From positions 1 to 32,392 of the forward strand of contig CADEDT010000021.1 in assembly GCA_902826145.1 (NCBI GenBank): 32,392 nt of DNA. Reading direction: 5' to 3'. Source of the DNA: an uncultured Caulobacteraceae bacterium. Its GTDB lineage: Bacteria > Pseudomonadota > Alphaproteobacteria > Caulobacterales > Aquidulcibacteraceae. The notes under the pieces are model-generated. The model was not told where the DNA came from. It worked only from the letters and a program-made list of their open reading frames with translations, and searched no databases. Positions 14,127-20,812 of the stretch are shown here, one piece after another; the first letter of the stretch is position 1; every line of letters begins with the position of its first letter. The position numbers and the translations under genes are program-made.

Positions 14127-15182
14127 TCATTGTTCGTCCGCGAAGATTTGAATGACGGGCTGGCCGCCAGCGGTTTGCGAGGCGCGGTACATGCCAGGGG
14201 TGTTCATCGCCCAGGCAACCTGCCCTCGCCCATCGAGCACGATGACGCCGCCATCGCCGGCTTCGTTGCTGGTGTTCGTGGTCGCGCCGACTTCGGCGAT
14301 CACGGCATCGGAGGCTTCCTGAGCGCTCTCGCCGTTGAACTGCATGCGCGCGCAGATATCGCGGGCGACGCCGACGCGAATGAAGAATTCACCGGTGCCG
14401 GTGGCGCTGACGCCGCAGACGCCGTTTTGCGCATAGGTGCCGGCGCCGATGATCGGCGCGTCGCCGACGCGGCCCCAGCGTTTTGCTGTGGTGCCGCCGG
14501 TTGAGGTGCCAGCGGCGATGTTGCCTTGGCTGTCGAGCGCGACGACGCCGACTGTGCCGAATTGGTGATCGTCCGGGTAGGTCAGCTCAGCGCGCGGCGC
14601 GGGCGGCGCGTTCGCAGGGCGGCGCGGCACAGGCAGATTGTTGCGGCGAAGGTTTTCTTCGAGCTGCTGCCAGCGGCGCTCGGTGAAGAAGTACGAGGGA
14701 TCGACTTCTTCTAAATTGTGCGACCGCGCGAAAGCTTCCGCGCCCTCGCCGACTAGCATCACATGGCGCGAACGCTCCATGACAGCGCGCGCTGCGCTGA
14801 TCGGATGACGCGTGCGCGTGAGACCGGCGACGGAGCCGGCAGCGCGGGTGCGGCCATCCATGATGGAAGCGTCGAGTTCGTTGCGGCCTTCGGCGGTGAA
14901 CACAGCGCCGCGGCCGGCGTTGAACAGCGGATCGTCTTCCATTTCGCGGATGACGGCTTCGACGGCGTCAATCGATGAACCGCCGCGTTCGAGAACACCG
15001 CCGCCTGTCGTCAGCGCGCGCTGCATGGCGGCGCGGTACTGGGCTTCGAGGTCCGGCGTGAGGTTCGCGCGCTCGATGACACCGGCGCCACCGTGAACGA
15101 CGATCGACCAACGTGGCGCACGTTCAGCCGTTGTCGCGCAGGCGCCAAGCGCAAGCAGTGCGAGCGCAAGAAGTGCGCGCAT
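14127..15182 (-). CDS. Isoaspartyl peptidase / plant-type L-asparaginase, lipoprotein
   Basis: This 351-residue Ntn-hydrolase precursor belongs to the asparaginase-2 (type III) family. Features are WSIVVHGGAGV (residues 25-35), NAGRGAVFTAEGRNELDASIMDG (88-110) and the autocleavage site G209-T210 in QFGTVGVVALD. There T210 becomes the N-terminal nucleophile of the small subunit; STGGTTAKRWGRVGDAPIIGAGTYA supplies the substrate-binding residues. An N-terminal signal ending LGAC (C15) predicts a lipoprotein, so it acts in the periplasm on isoaspartyl dipeptides or asparagine. Its ATG overlaps the hppD stop by one base. A place in a tyrosine operon is unusual. Confidence 0.92.
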   Translation of the reverse strand: MRALLALALLALGACATTAERAPRWSIVVHGGAGVIERANLTPDLEAQYRAAMQRALTTGGGVLERGGSSIDAVEAVIREMEDDPLFNAGRGAVFTAEGRNELDASIMDGRTRAAGSVAGLTRTRHPISAARAVMERSRHVMLVGEGAEAFARSHNLEEVDPSYFFTERRWQQLEENLRRNNLPVPRRPANAPPAPRAELTYPDDHQFGTVGVVALDSQGNIAAGTSTGGTTAKRWGRVGDAPIIGAGTYAQNGVCGVSATGTGEFFIRVGVARDICARMQFNGESAQEASDAVIAEVGATTNTSNEAGDGGVIVLDGRGQVAWAMNTPGMYRASQTAGGQPVIQIFADEQ

Positions 15183-16255
15183 CAGCCGGCCTTCAACACG
15201 CCGCGTTTGATCTGGTCGAGTTCGATGCTTTCGAACAGAGCTTTGAAATTGCCCTCGCCGAAGCCTTCATTGCCCTTGCGCTGAATGAACTCGAAGAAGA
15301 TTGGGCCAACTGCATCCTTGCCGAAGATTTGCAACAGCAAGCCCTGGCCTTCGCTCGGCGCGCCGTCGATCAGGATGCGGCGCTTGCGGAGTTCTTCGAC
15401 GGGCTCGCCATGGCCCGGGAGGCGTTTGTCGATGAGATCGAAATAGGTCTCGATGGTATCCTGTAGCTGCACATCTCGCACGCGCAGGCGATCGACGACT
15501 TCGTACAGATTGTCCGTGCCGAAGGCCAAGTGCTGGATGCCTTCGCCTTTGTAGCGCTGCAGATACTCCTCGATCTGATCGACCTTGCCTTCCTCGCCCT
15601 TGGACTCATTGAGCGGGATGCGGATCTTGCCATCAGGGCTCGTCATAGCTTTTGAGAAAAGGCCCGAGACTTTGCCTTCGATGTCGAAGTAGCGGATTTC
15701 GCGGAAGTTGAAGATCTTCTCGTAATACTCCGCCCACGTCTTCATGTTGCCGCGGAAGACATTGTGCGTGAGGTGATCGAGATAGGTTAAGCCGATCGAG
15801 TTCTTCGACTCATCAGCGCCTTCGATCGGCTTGAAGTCTACATCGTAGATCGTCTGCGCGCCGTAGCGGTCGACGAGATAGATGTACGCGCCGCCAATGC
15901 CTTCGATGCACGGGATGTCGAGCTCCATCGGGCCGATGGCCATATCAACGGGCTTGGCGCCGCGCTTCAGGGCTTCCTCGAACGCCTTCTTCGCGTCCTT
16001 CACGCGGAACGCCATCGCGTTAGCGCTCGAGCCGTGCTTCTCGCGGAAGTCGGCAGGTTGGCCCACAGGCTCCATGTTGAGAATGAAGTTGATGTCGTTC
16101 TGCTTGAAGCGGACGACATTCTTGCTGCGGTGTTTGCTGACGGCAGTGAAGCCGATCTGTTCGAAGTACGCGGCAAGCTTTTCTGGCTCGGGCGAGGTGA
16201 ATTCGACGAACTCAAAACCGTCGGTCCCGATCGGATTCTCGAACAGGTCAGCCAT
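15182..16255 (-). CDS. hppD: 4-hydroxyphenylpyruvate dioxygenase
   Basis: This 357-residue non-haem iron enzyme converts 4-hydroxyphenylpyruvate to homogentisate with O2, the second step of tyrosine breakdown. The iron ligands are H161 (YLDHLTHNV), H242 (GIQHLAFGT) and E322 (FFEFIQRKG). The C-terminal FGEGNFKALFESIELDQ is the family's closing helix. Length is normal for the bacterial enzyme. AGGA lies seven bases before the ATG. It is the first gene of the minus-strand cluster and diverges from the marR-type gene across 52 bases that hold a palindromic operator. Homogentisate dioxygenase, the next pathway step, is not in this window. Confidence 0.97.
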   Translation of the reverse strand: MADLFENPIGTDGFEFVEFTSPEPEKLAAYFEQIGFTAVSKHRSKNVVRFKQNDINFILNMEPVGQPADFREKHGSSANAMAFRVKDAKKAFEEALKRGAKPVDMAIGPMELDIPCIEGIGGAYIYLVDRYGAQTIYDVDFKPIEGADESKNSIGLTYLDHLTHNVFRGNMKTWAEYYEKIFNFREIRYFDIEGKVSGLFSKAMTSPDGKIRIPLNESKGEEGKVDQIEEYLQRYKGEGIQHLAFGTDNLYEVVDRLRVRDVQLQDTIETYFDLIDKRLPGHGEPVEELRKRRILIDGAPSEGQGLLLQIFGKDAVGPIFFEFIQRKGNEGFGEGNFKALFESIELDQIKRGVLKAG

Positions 16256-16291
16256 GGCGTTTCCTCGGAGCTTGCGTTTGACGCAGATTTA

Positions 16292-16305
16292 GTTTCATTT
16301 GTAAC
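16292..16305. promoter_or_regulatory. Palindromic MarR-type operator between hppD and marR
   Basis: GTTTCATTTGTAAC reads as GTT-n-CA-nn-TG-n-AAC, a dyad with five matched base pairs per arm. Two further symmetric pairs extend it to 16289-16308 (TT.GTT...AAC.AA). It ends immediately before the marR start codon and lies 37 bases upstream of the hppD start. It is well placed to repress both genes, which is typical autoregulation for a MarR-family protein. Confidence 0.62.
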
Positions 16306-16307
16306 CA

Positions 16308-16775
16308 ATGGCAAGCGCGAAGCGGAAACCGACCCCGGCGGAATTGCTGGTTTTGGAGGATTTCCTCCCCTACCGGCTCTCGATCCTGTCGAACCGCGTC
16401 AGCCGCGCGATCGCGGCGCGCTACGCCAAGGCTTTCGACCTCACCATCCCCGAATGGCGTGTCGTTGCGGTGCTTGGGCGGCGGGCCGGGCTAACGGCCA
16501 AAGAAATCGCTGAAGCGACAGAGATGGATAAGGTCGCGGTGTCGCGCGCGGTAGCGAGATTGGTCGAAGCAAAGCGTGTCGCGGCGCGTGCGGATCGTGA
16601 CGATGCGCGGCGGCAAATTCTCTCGCTGACATCACAAGGCGAAAGTGTGCACGCGCGCATCGCGCCGATTGCGTTAGCGAGTGAGCAGCGATTGCTCACC
16701 GCGCTTGATGCGCGCGAACGGGAACAGCTCGACTTGCTTATTGACAAGCTGCTCGACGCGGCGAAAACGCTGTGA
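16308..16775 (+). CDS. MarR-family regulator, probable repressor of tyrosine catabolism
   Basis: This 155-residue winged-helix protein starts with a dimerisation helix (residues 12-40). The DNA-binding domain contains PEWRVVAVLGRRAGLTAKEIAEATEMDKVAVSRAVARLVEAKRV, where the recognition helix is about residues 74-90. The wing holds RADRDDARRQILSLT. C-terminal helices complete the dimer interface. No Shine-Dalgarno precedes the ATG, because the operator-like palindrome abuts the start; a leaderless transcript is possible. Divergence from hppD and the intergenic palindrome suggest it controls that operon, with a pathway intermediate such as homogentisate as plausible ligand (inference). Confidence 0.9.
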   Translation: MASAKRKPTPAELLVLEDFLPYRLSILSNRVSRAIAARYAKAFDLTIPEWRVVAVLGRRAGLTAKEIAEATEMDKVAVSRAVARLVEAKRVAARADRDDARRQILSLTSQGESVHARIAPIALASEQRLLTALDAREREQLDLLIDKLLDAAKTL

Positions 16776-16798
16776 TGTTCCCGCAGTAGTTTCGCGTC

Positions 16799-16823
16799 GG
16801 AACGAAATTCATGCTTATGCGTA
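16799..16823 (+). promoter_or_regulatory. Putative EcfG-type (general stress response) promoter
   Basis: GGAAC (16799-16803), 16 bases, then CGTA (16820-16823). The alphaproteobacterial EcfG consensus is GGAAC-N16/17-CGTT, so the -35 is exact, the spacing is right and the -10 has one mismatch. It lies 40 bases before the DUF4168 gene start, leaving a leader of about 34 bases with GAGGAG as ribosome-binding site. Confidence 0.45.
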
Positions 16824-16863
16824 GACTTGGTGGCTTCGGGGCAACAACCGAGGAGCATCAAGC

Positions 16864-17334
16864 ATGACAAAGTTCCAACTGCTCGCGGCAGCGGCAATCG
16901 CCGCGCTTGGGGCGGCGTGCGCTGGCACAGGCGCATCAGACAGCGCGTCGACAAGCACGACCACTACGACGACCACGACGCGCAGTGCACAAGCGACAAC
17001 ACCTGCTCCGGCGCAAACCACAACACCAGCGCCAGCGCAGCAAGCGCAGACCACGACGACCACAACTACGACGCCCGCAGCGCCGACAACATTCACTGAC
17101 GCGCAGCTGCGTTCGTTCGCGGCCGCCGCGATCGAAATCGATCCGATCAGCCGCTCAGTGGCGACGCAAACGCCAGAACAGCGCGCGGCGTCGACTGAGC
17201 AAATCCGCGCGATCCTGGCGCGCAACAACCTCGATAGCGCGACCTACAATGCGATCGCTGCACGCGCGCAGGCCGATCCGACACTTGCATCGCGGATTGC
17301 ATCGCTCAATCGCGCCAACACGCAGCCTGGCTAA
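16864..17334 (+). CDS. DUF4168-like exported protein with Thr-rich linker
   Basis: This 156-residue protein has an N-terminal signal (residues 1-19, ending ALGAAC, a weak lipobox). A low-complexity linker of Thr, Ala, Pro and Gln follows (about 28-77) with two runs of exactly eight threonines. The C-terminal helical domain (TFTDAQLRSFAAAAIEIDPI to YNAIAARAQADPTLASRI) resembles DUF4168. The linker looks like a periplasmic spacer or wall-spanning segment, possibly O-glycosylated. GAGGAG precedes the ATG at good spacing, and the upstream promoter resembles the general stress type. Function unknown. Its stop overlaps that of the convergent sugar dehydrogenase. Confidence 0.75.
   Translation: MTKFQLLAAAAIAALGAACAGTGASDSASTSTTTTTTTTRSAQATTPAPAQTTTPAPAQQAQTTTTTTTTPAAPTTFTDAQLRSFAAAAIEIDPISRSVATQTPEQRAASTEQIRAILARNNLDSATYNAIAARAQADPTLASRIASLNRANTQPG
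16957..17073 (+). repeat. Thr-codon low-complexity tract inside the DUF4168 gene
   Basis: Eight consecutive Thr codons at 16957-16980 and another eight at 17050-17073 flank a duplicated TTPAPAQ unit. Synonymous codons are mixed (acg, acc, act, aca), so it is not a pure trinucleotide microsatellite. Selection for the amino-acid sequence is more likely than recent slippage. Confidence 0.8.
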
Positions 17335-18536
17335 CGCCTGGGCGTAAGGCGCACTAAGCGGCCGTTGTCTTCATCGGTGACAACCCATAGTGCGCCATCC
17401 TCGCTCTCGGCGACGTCGCGAATGCGGCCAACGCCGAGAGCGAAGCGTTCTTCACCTGTGACACGCTCGTCTTCCACGTCGAGACGCACAAGCGCTTCGG
17501 TGTCGAGGCCCGCGATCAGAATGTCGCCGCGCCACGGGAAGAGTGAACCGCGATAAAAATCCATATCGCCCGGCGCAATGACCGGATCCCAATAATAGAC
17601 CGGCTGCTCGATGCCTTCGCGCTGCGATGCTTGGTGCATGGCTTGGCCGTTATAGTCTTCGCCGTAGCCGATCACCGGCCAGCCATAGTTGCGCCCAGCT
17701 TGCGGGATGTTGAGTTCATCGCCGCCACGCGGACCGTGTTCGATTGTCCAGAGTGCGCCAGTGTCGGGATGAAGATCGGCGCCCTGAATGTTGCGATGGC
17801 CGTAAGACCAATTCTCAGCCCGCGCATTGGCGCGGCGGACGAAAGGATTGTCCGCTGGCGCTGAGCCATCCGCGTTGATGCGCACGACTTTACCGATGTG
17901 CGTCGAGAGATCCTGCGCGAGCGGTCGCGGTTCAGGGCGCTGGCGATCGCCGAGTGTGACGTAGAGATGGCCCTCACGATCGAACACGAGGCGCGAGCCA
18001 AAGTGGCCGCGTGAATCCCATGACGGCATCTGCTGGAAGATCACTTGCACGTTTTCGAGGCGACTTGCGTCCTCGCTCAGCCGGCCACGCGCAACGCTCG
18101 TGCCGTTGCCGCCGCCGTCACGCGCTTCCGCGTAGCTCCAATAGATCAACCGATCCGTCGCGAAGGTTGGGCCAAGTACAACGTCAAGCAATCCGCCTTG
18201 GCCTTGTGCGAAGACTTCCGGCAAACCTTGCACAGGCGCCGAGATGTTCCCTTCGCGCGTGATCACACGCAGGCGACCCGCGCGTTCCGTCACCAGCATG
18301 CGGCCATCCGGCAAGAACGCGATCGCCCATGGATGATTGAGGCCGCTCGCGATCTCTTCCGTCACGATGGTCACACCAGAGCGCACTTCCGGCGCACGCG
18401 TTTGGCCCGCGACCGCCGGCGTGAACGAGGTATTCGGCGGCCCTTGCCGCACTTCCCCGCCCGATTGTTGGCCATTGCTCGGCGTTCCACCGCAGGCGGC
18501 GAAAACCAAAGTCGCTGCGAAAACAAGACTGCGCAT
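17331..18536 (-). CDS. PQQ-dependent aldose sugar dehydrogenase (YliI/Asd type), exported
   Basis: This 401-residue beta-propeller protein belongs to the soluble glucose/sorbosone dehydrogenase family. It oxidises aldose sugars in the periplasm with PQQ. Family motifs are GLNHPWAIAFLPDGRMLVTER, GQGGLLDVVLGP, FGSRLVFDREGHLYVTLGDR, IGKVVRINADGS, YGHRNIQGADLHPDTGALW, EHGPRGGDELN and NYGWPVIGYGEDYNG. The N-terminus has a signal peptide ending FAAC (C15), possibly a lipoprotein. The ATG at 18536 has GGAAG upstream. The frame remains open to 19469, but that part is antisense to the TIR gene and unrelated to the family. It diverges from the TIR gene. No PQQ biosynthesis genes are seen here. Confidence 0.9.
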   Translation of the reverse strand: MRSLVFAATLVFAACGGTPSNGQQSGGEVRQGPPNTSFTPAVAGQTRAPEVRSGVTIVTEEIASGLNHPWAIAFLPDGRMLVTERAGRLRVITREGNISAPVQGLPEVFAQGQGGLLDVVLGPTFATDRLIYWSYAEARDGGGNGTSVARGRLSEDASRLENVQVIFQQMPSWDSRGHFGSRLVFDREGHLYVTLGDRQRPEPRPLAQDLSTHIGKVVRINADGSAPADNPFVRRANARAENWSYGHRNIQGADLHPDTGALWTIEHGPRGGDELNIPQAGRNYGWPVIGYGEDYNGQAMHQASQREGIEQPVYYWDPVIAPGDMDFYRGSLFPWRGDILIAGLDTEALVRLDVEDERVTGEERFALGVGRIRDVAESEDGALWVVTDEDNGRLVRLTPRR

Positions 18537-18609
18537 GTGACTTCCAAATCCCTCAATGCGCGAATGGAACACGAAGCGCATGTGCCGCCTTGTCAGCGCC
18601 GTTTTCGCT

Positions 18610-18631
18610 CGCCAGTTCACCTTTCCTGGCG
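18610..18631. repeat. Inverted repeat between sugar dehydrogenase and TIR genes
   Basis: CGCCAG and CTGGCG form a perfect 6-bp inverted repeat around ten bases, 37 bases before the TIR start and about 75 bases from the divergent sugar dehydrogenase start. It may be an operator or an RNA hairpin in the TIR leader. At this GC content some such repeats arise by chance. The rest of the 132-base intergenic region shows nothing else I recognise. Confidence 0.35.
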
Positions 18632-18668
18632 TTAACATCCCGACCTTGGCGGAGGGGACGGCAAGACT

Positions 18669-19304
18669 TTGGCGGACGTCTTCATCTCCTATTCGCGGCT
18701 CGACCATGAGCGCGTGCAGCCGATCGCTGATCGCCTGAGTTCGCTCGGCTACTCGATCTGGTGGGACAAACATCTGCGCGCTGGTCAAGTGTTTGTCGAT
18801 GAGATCGAGCGGCAGCTCGACGCCGCGAAGGCTGTGCTCACCGCTTGGAGCACGAACGCGCGAAACTCGACTTGGGTGTATGCGGAATCCAGTCGCGCCC
18901 TTGAGAGCAACAAGTTCCTTCAGCTCCGCATGGATGACGCGCGTTTGCCGCTGCCGTTCGAAGCGCTGCAACTCGCGGAGATGGGCGGCGGCAAGAGTGA
19001 GTGGGGCAAGCTCGAAGATGCGCTCACGCGCATCGTGCGCGATCACCGTCCGCCGGAACCGCTTGAGCGCCTGCCGCAGCCAGGCGCACTTGCAACGCCG
19101 CCACATGCCGGTATGCCGCGTTTGCTTACGGCGGCGACAACGGCGTCGCTCGTCGCTTACGCGGGCGCGGTGTCGGCAGCGTACAACGGCATCATGACGC
19201 CGGAGCAATTGCAGACGGCGATGTTTGGCGTGCTTGGCGTTGGCGGCGTGTGCGCTGCGCTGACGGCACAGCGTTTGGTTTCCATTCGCCGAGCTGGGGG
19301 CTGA
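18669..19304 (+). CDS. TIR-domain protein with two C-terminal transmembrane helices
   Basis: This 211-residue protein has a bacterial TIR domain at residues 1-135. The first strand is DVFISYSRLD (3-12), the BB-loop region is IWWDKHLRAGQVF (30-42), and the segment VLTAWSTNARNSTWVYAES places the putative catalytic glutamate at E73. After a Pro-rich linker (128-145), two hydrophobic helices (about 149-172 and 184-205) end in a basic RLVSIRR, so the TIR faces the cytosol. Many bacterial TIR domains hydrolyse or cyclise NAD+; the retained glutamate is compatible with that. It starts at TTG with GGAGGGG upstream. A partner membrane protein begins three bases after its stop. Defence or stress signalling is inference. 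Confidence 0.88.
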   Translation: MADVFISYSRLDHERVQPIADRLSSLGYSIWWDKHLRAGQVFVDEIERQLDAAKAVLTAWSTNARNSTWVYAESSRALESNKFLQLRMDDARLPLPFEALQLAEMGGGKSEWGKLEDALTRIVRDHRPPEPLERLPQPGALATPPHAGMPRLLTAATTASLVAYAGAVSAAYNGIMTPEQLQTAMFGVLGVGGVCAALTAQRLVSIRRAGG

Positions 19305-19307
19305 CGA

Positions 19308-20102
19308 ATGGCGAATTCTTCGCTCTACGCCTTCATCAGCGGCACACGCGCAATGCTTGCAGCGCAGCTTGTCGTTTGCGTGGGCGCAATTGCGTTGGCG
19401 GGGTGGACGCTTGGCGTCACCAATCAGCTCATTCGCGAGCGCGATCGGCTGCAGGAGCGCGTGATTCAACTGGAAGAGACGATCGCGTCACGGGGAGACA
19501 TTCCACCGGCGCCGACCGCCGTCGTGGAACAAGTCACAACATCGAATGCGGAAGTCTATCCGGGCTCGATCCAAAACGCCGCCGCGCCCGCCACGTCCGA
19601 GGGCGCGACTGCTGATGTACCTTCTCCTCCGCGCGTTTCGGCGGAGCAAACTGAAACGGCACCGCAGCGCGATCTCGGTCGCATCGTTACGAGCCTCTTC
19701 GGCCCGACGCCGCCGTTGCACACGGTGGTGCTTCACGTTCGCTCGCAAGCTGATGCCGCGCAGGCGTCGAGCATCGCTCGCGAGCTGCAAAGTTCTGGCG
19801 AGATCCGTGTGTTGATCAACGTGATGCGGACGGGCGATCCACGCCAATCCGGCTACGCGTACTTCGACGGCCGCCAGAGCCGGCCCGCCGCCGACGTGGT
19901 GGCGCGTTTTCATGAGGCCGCGCGCTCAATGCAAATCGCACAATGGTCGGCGCAGCTGCGCGGGACGGCGTTGCCTGCACAGGGAGAATATGGCGCTGAC
20001 CGTTTGGACATCGTGCTGCCGCCCCTTCCCGCACCGCCGGCGCCAGCGGCTGTGGCGCCTTTGCCTGATGACCCCGCACTCAGAGCGCGGACACCGGGAT
20101 AA
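19308..20102 (+). CDS. Single-pass membrane protein paired with the TIR protein
   Basis: This 264-residue protein has an N-terminal transmembrane helix (about 15-37), then a coiled coil (38-62, LIRERDRLQERVIQLEETI). A disordered Ala/Pro/Thr linker (65-125) leads to a compact C-terminal domain (about 130-240: LHTVVLHVRSQADA, IRVLINVMRTGDPRQSGYAYFDGRQ, ADVVARFHEAARSM, DRLDIVLPPLP). The alternation of strand and helix resembles SPOR/LytR_C-like folds, but I cannot assign a family. The topology puts the C-terminal domain in the periplasm, opposite the TIR domain. It starts three bases after the TIR stop, and lptC follows within 60 bases. It may be the sensor of a two-protein module. Confidence 0.78.
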   Translation: MANSSLYAFISGTRAMLAAQLVVCVGAIALAGWTLGVTNQLIRERDRLQERVIQLEETIASRGDIPPAPTAVVEQVTTSNAEVYPGSIQNAAAPATSEGATADVPSPPRVSAEQTETAPQRDLGRIVTSLFGPTPPLHTVVLHVRSQADAAQASSIARELQSSGEIRVLINVMRTGDPRQSGYAYFDGRQSRPAADVVARFHEAARSMQIAQWSAQLRGTALPAQGEYGADRLDIVLPPLPAPPAPAAVAPLPDDPALRARTPG

Positions 20103-20161
20103 GCCGGCCCAAGCGGTTGCCCCGCCTTGCTTCCGCCCCGGCCAAAGGCGAAAAGCCGAGC

Positions 20162-20812
20162 GTGAGTACCGCCACTGCCACCCTCGATTTTGACTGGGAG
20201 CCGAAGCGCGCGCTGACGCTAAAAGCGGCGCGCCGCCGCTCGCGGCTGATTTCGGCTTTGCGCCGCTTCTTCGTGGCCGCGGCTGGCGCTTCCTTTGCGG
20301 CTGTCTTCGTGTTCATGGCGCTGCATGCCATTCAAGGCGGGTTCAACGCCGGGGCTTATGCGGCGTCCGAACCGCTGAGGATGATCAATCCCCGCTTCGT
20401 CGGACGGACCGAAAACGGCGGGCCCTATCAGCTGTCCGCCGAAATGGCGGAGCGCCCCCAAGGCCTGAACCAGCCGATCGAGCTCATCGCGCCGGTATAT
20501 CGAACCGAGGCCGGAACGATCATGCTCGCCCCCCGGGGCATTTATGACGAGGCCAAGCAGACCGTCGTGTTTGACGGCGAAGTGCTGTTTTCCGACCGCG
20601 GCGGCAACCGGTTCACCACCCCGAATATGATTGTCGATCTAGAACAAGGCACTCTGACCGGCAGCGGCGGGGTCACCGGCGCCGGGCCACTTGGCGTGCT
20701 CCAGGCCGGAAGTTATGAATTGCGTGACAGCGACCGTGCTTTGGTGCTGGGCGGCGGGGTTCGGGGACAAATCCCTGACCGCGATCAACAGAATGGGGAG
20801 ACGCCGCAATGA
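20162..20812 (+). CDS. lptC: LPS export protein LptC
   Basis: LptC is the bitopic inner-membrane component that receives lipopolysaccharide from LptB2FG and passes it to LptA. The protein has a basic cytosolic N-terminus, one transmembrane helix (about residues 34-56 from the chosen start) and a periplasmic beta-jellyroll (NPRFVGRTENGGPYQLSAEMA, ...GIYDEAKQTVVFDGEVLFSDRGGNRFTTPNMIVDLEQGTLTG). The GTG at 20162 is favoured over the TTG at 20117, which would add 15 Pro/Ala/Lys residues; neither has a strong ribosome-binding site. Its stop overlaps the lptA start by four bases. It heads the lptC-lptA-lptB-rpoN group. Confidence 0.9.
   Translation: MSTATATLDFDWEPKRALTLKAARRRSRLISALRRFFVAAAGASFAAVFVFMALHAIQGGFNAGAYAASEPLRMINPRFVGRTENGGPYQLSAEMAERPQGLNQPIELIAPVYRTEAGTIMLAPRGIYDEAKQTVVFDGEVLFSDRGGNRFTTPNMIVDLEQGTLTGSGGVTGAGPLGVLQAGSYELRDSDRALVLGGGVRGQIPDRDQQNGETPQ

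Noticed and set aside
18537..19469. Upstream extension of the sugar dehydrogenase frame to 712 codons
   Set aside because: The extra part is antisense to the TIR gene, Arg/Cys-rich and unrelated to the family. The signal peptide and ribosome-binding site place the start at 18536.
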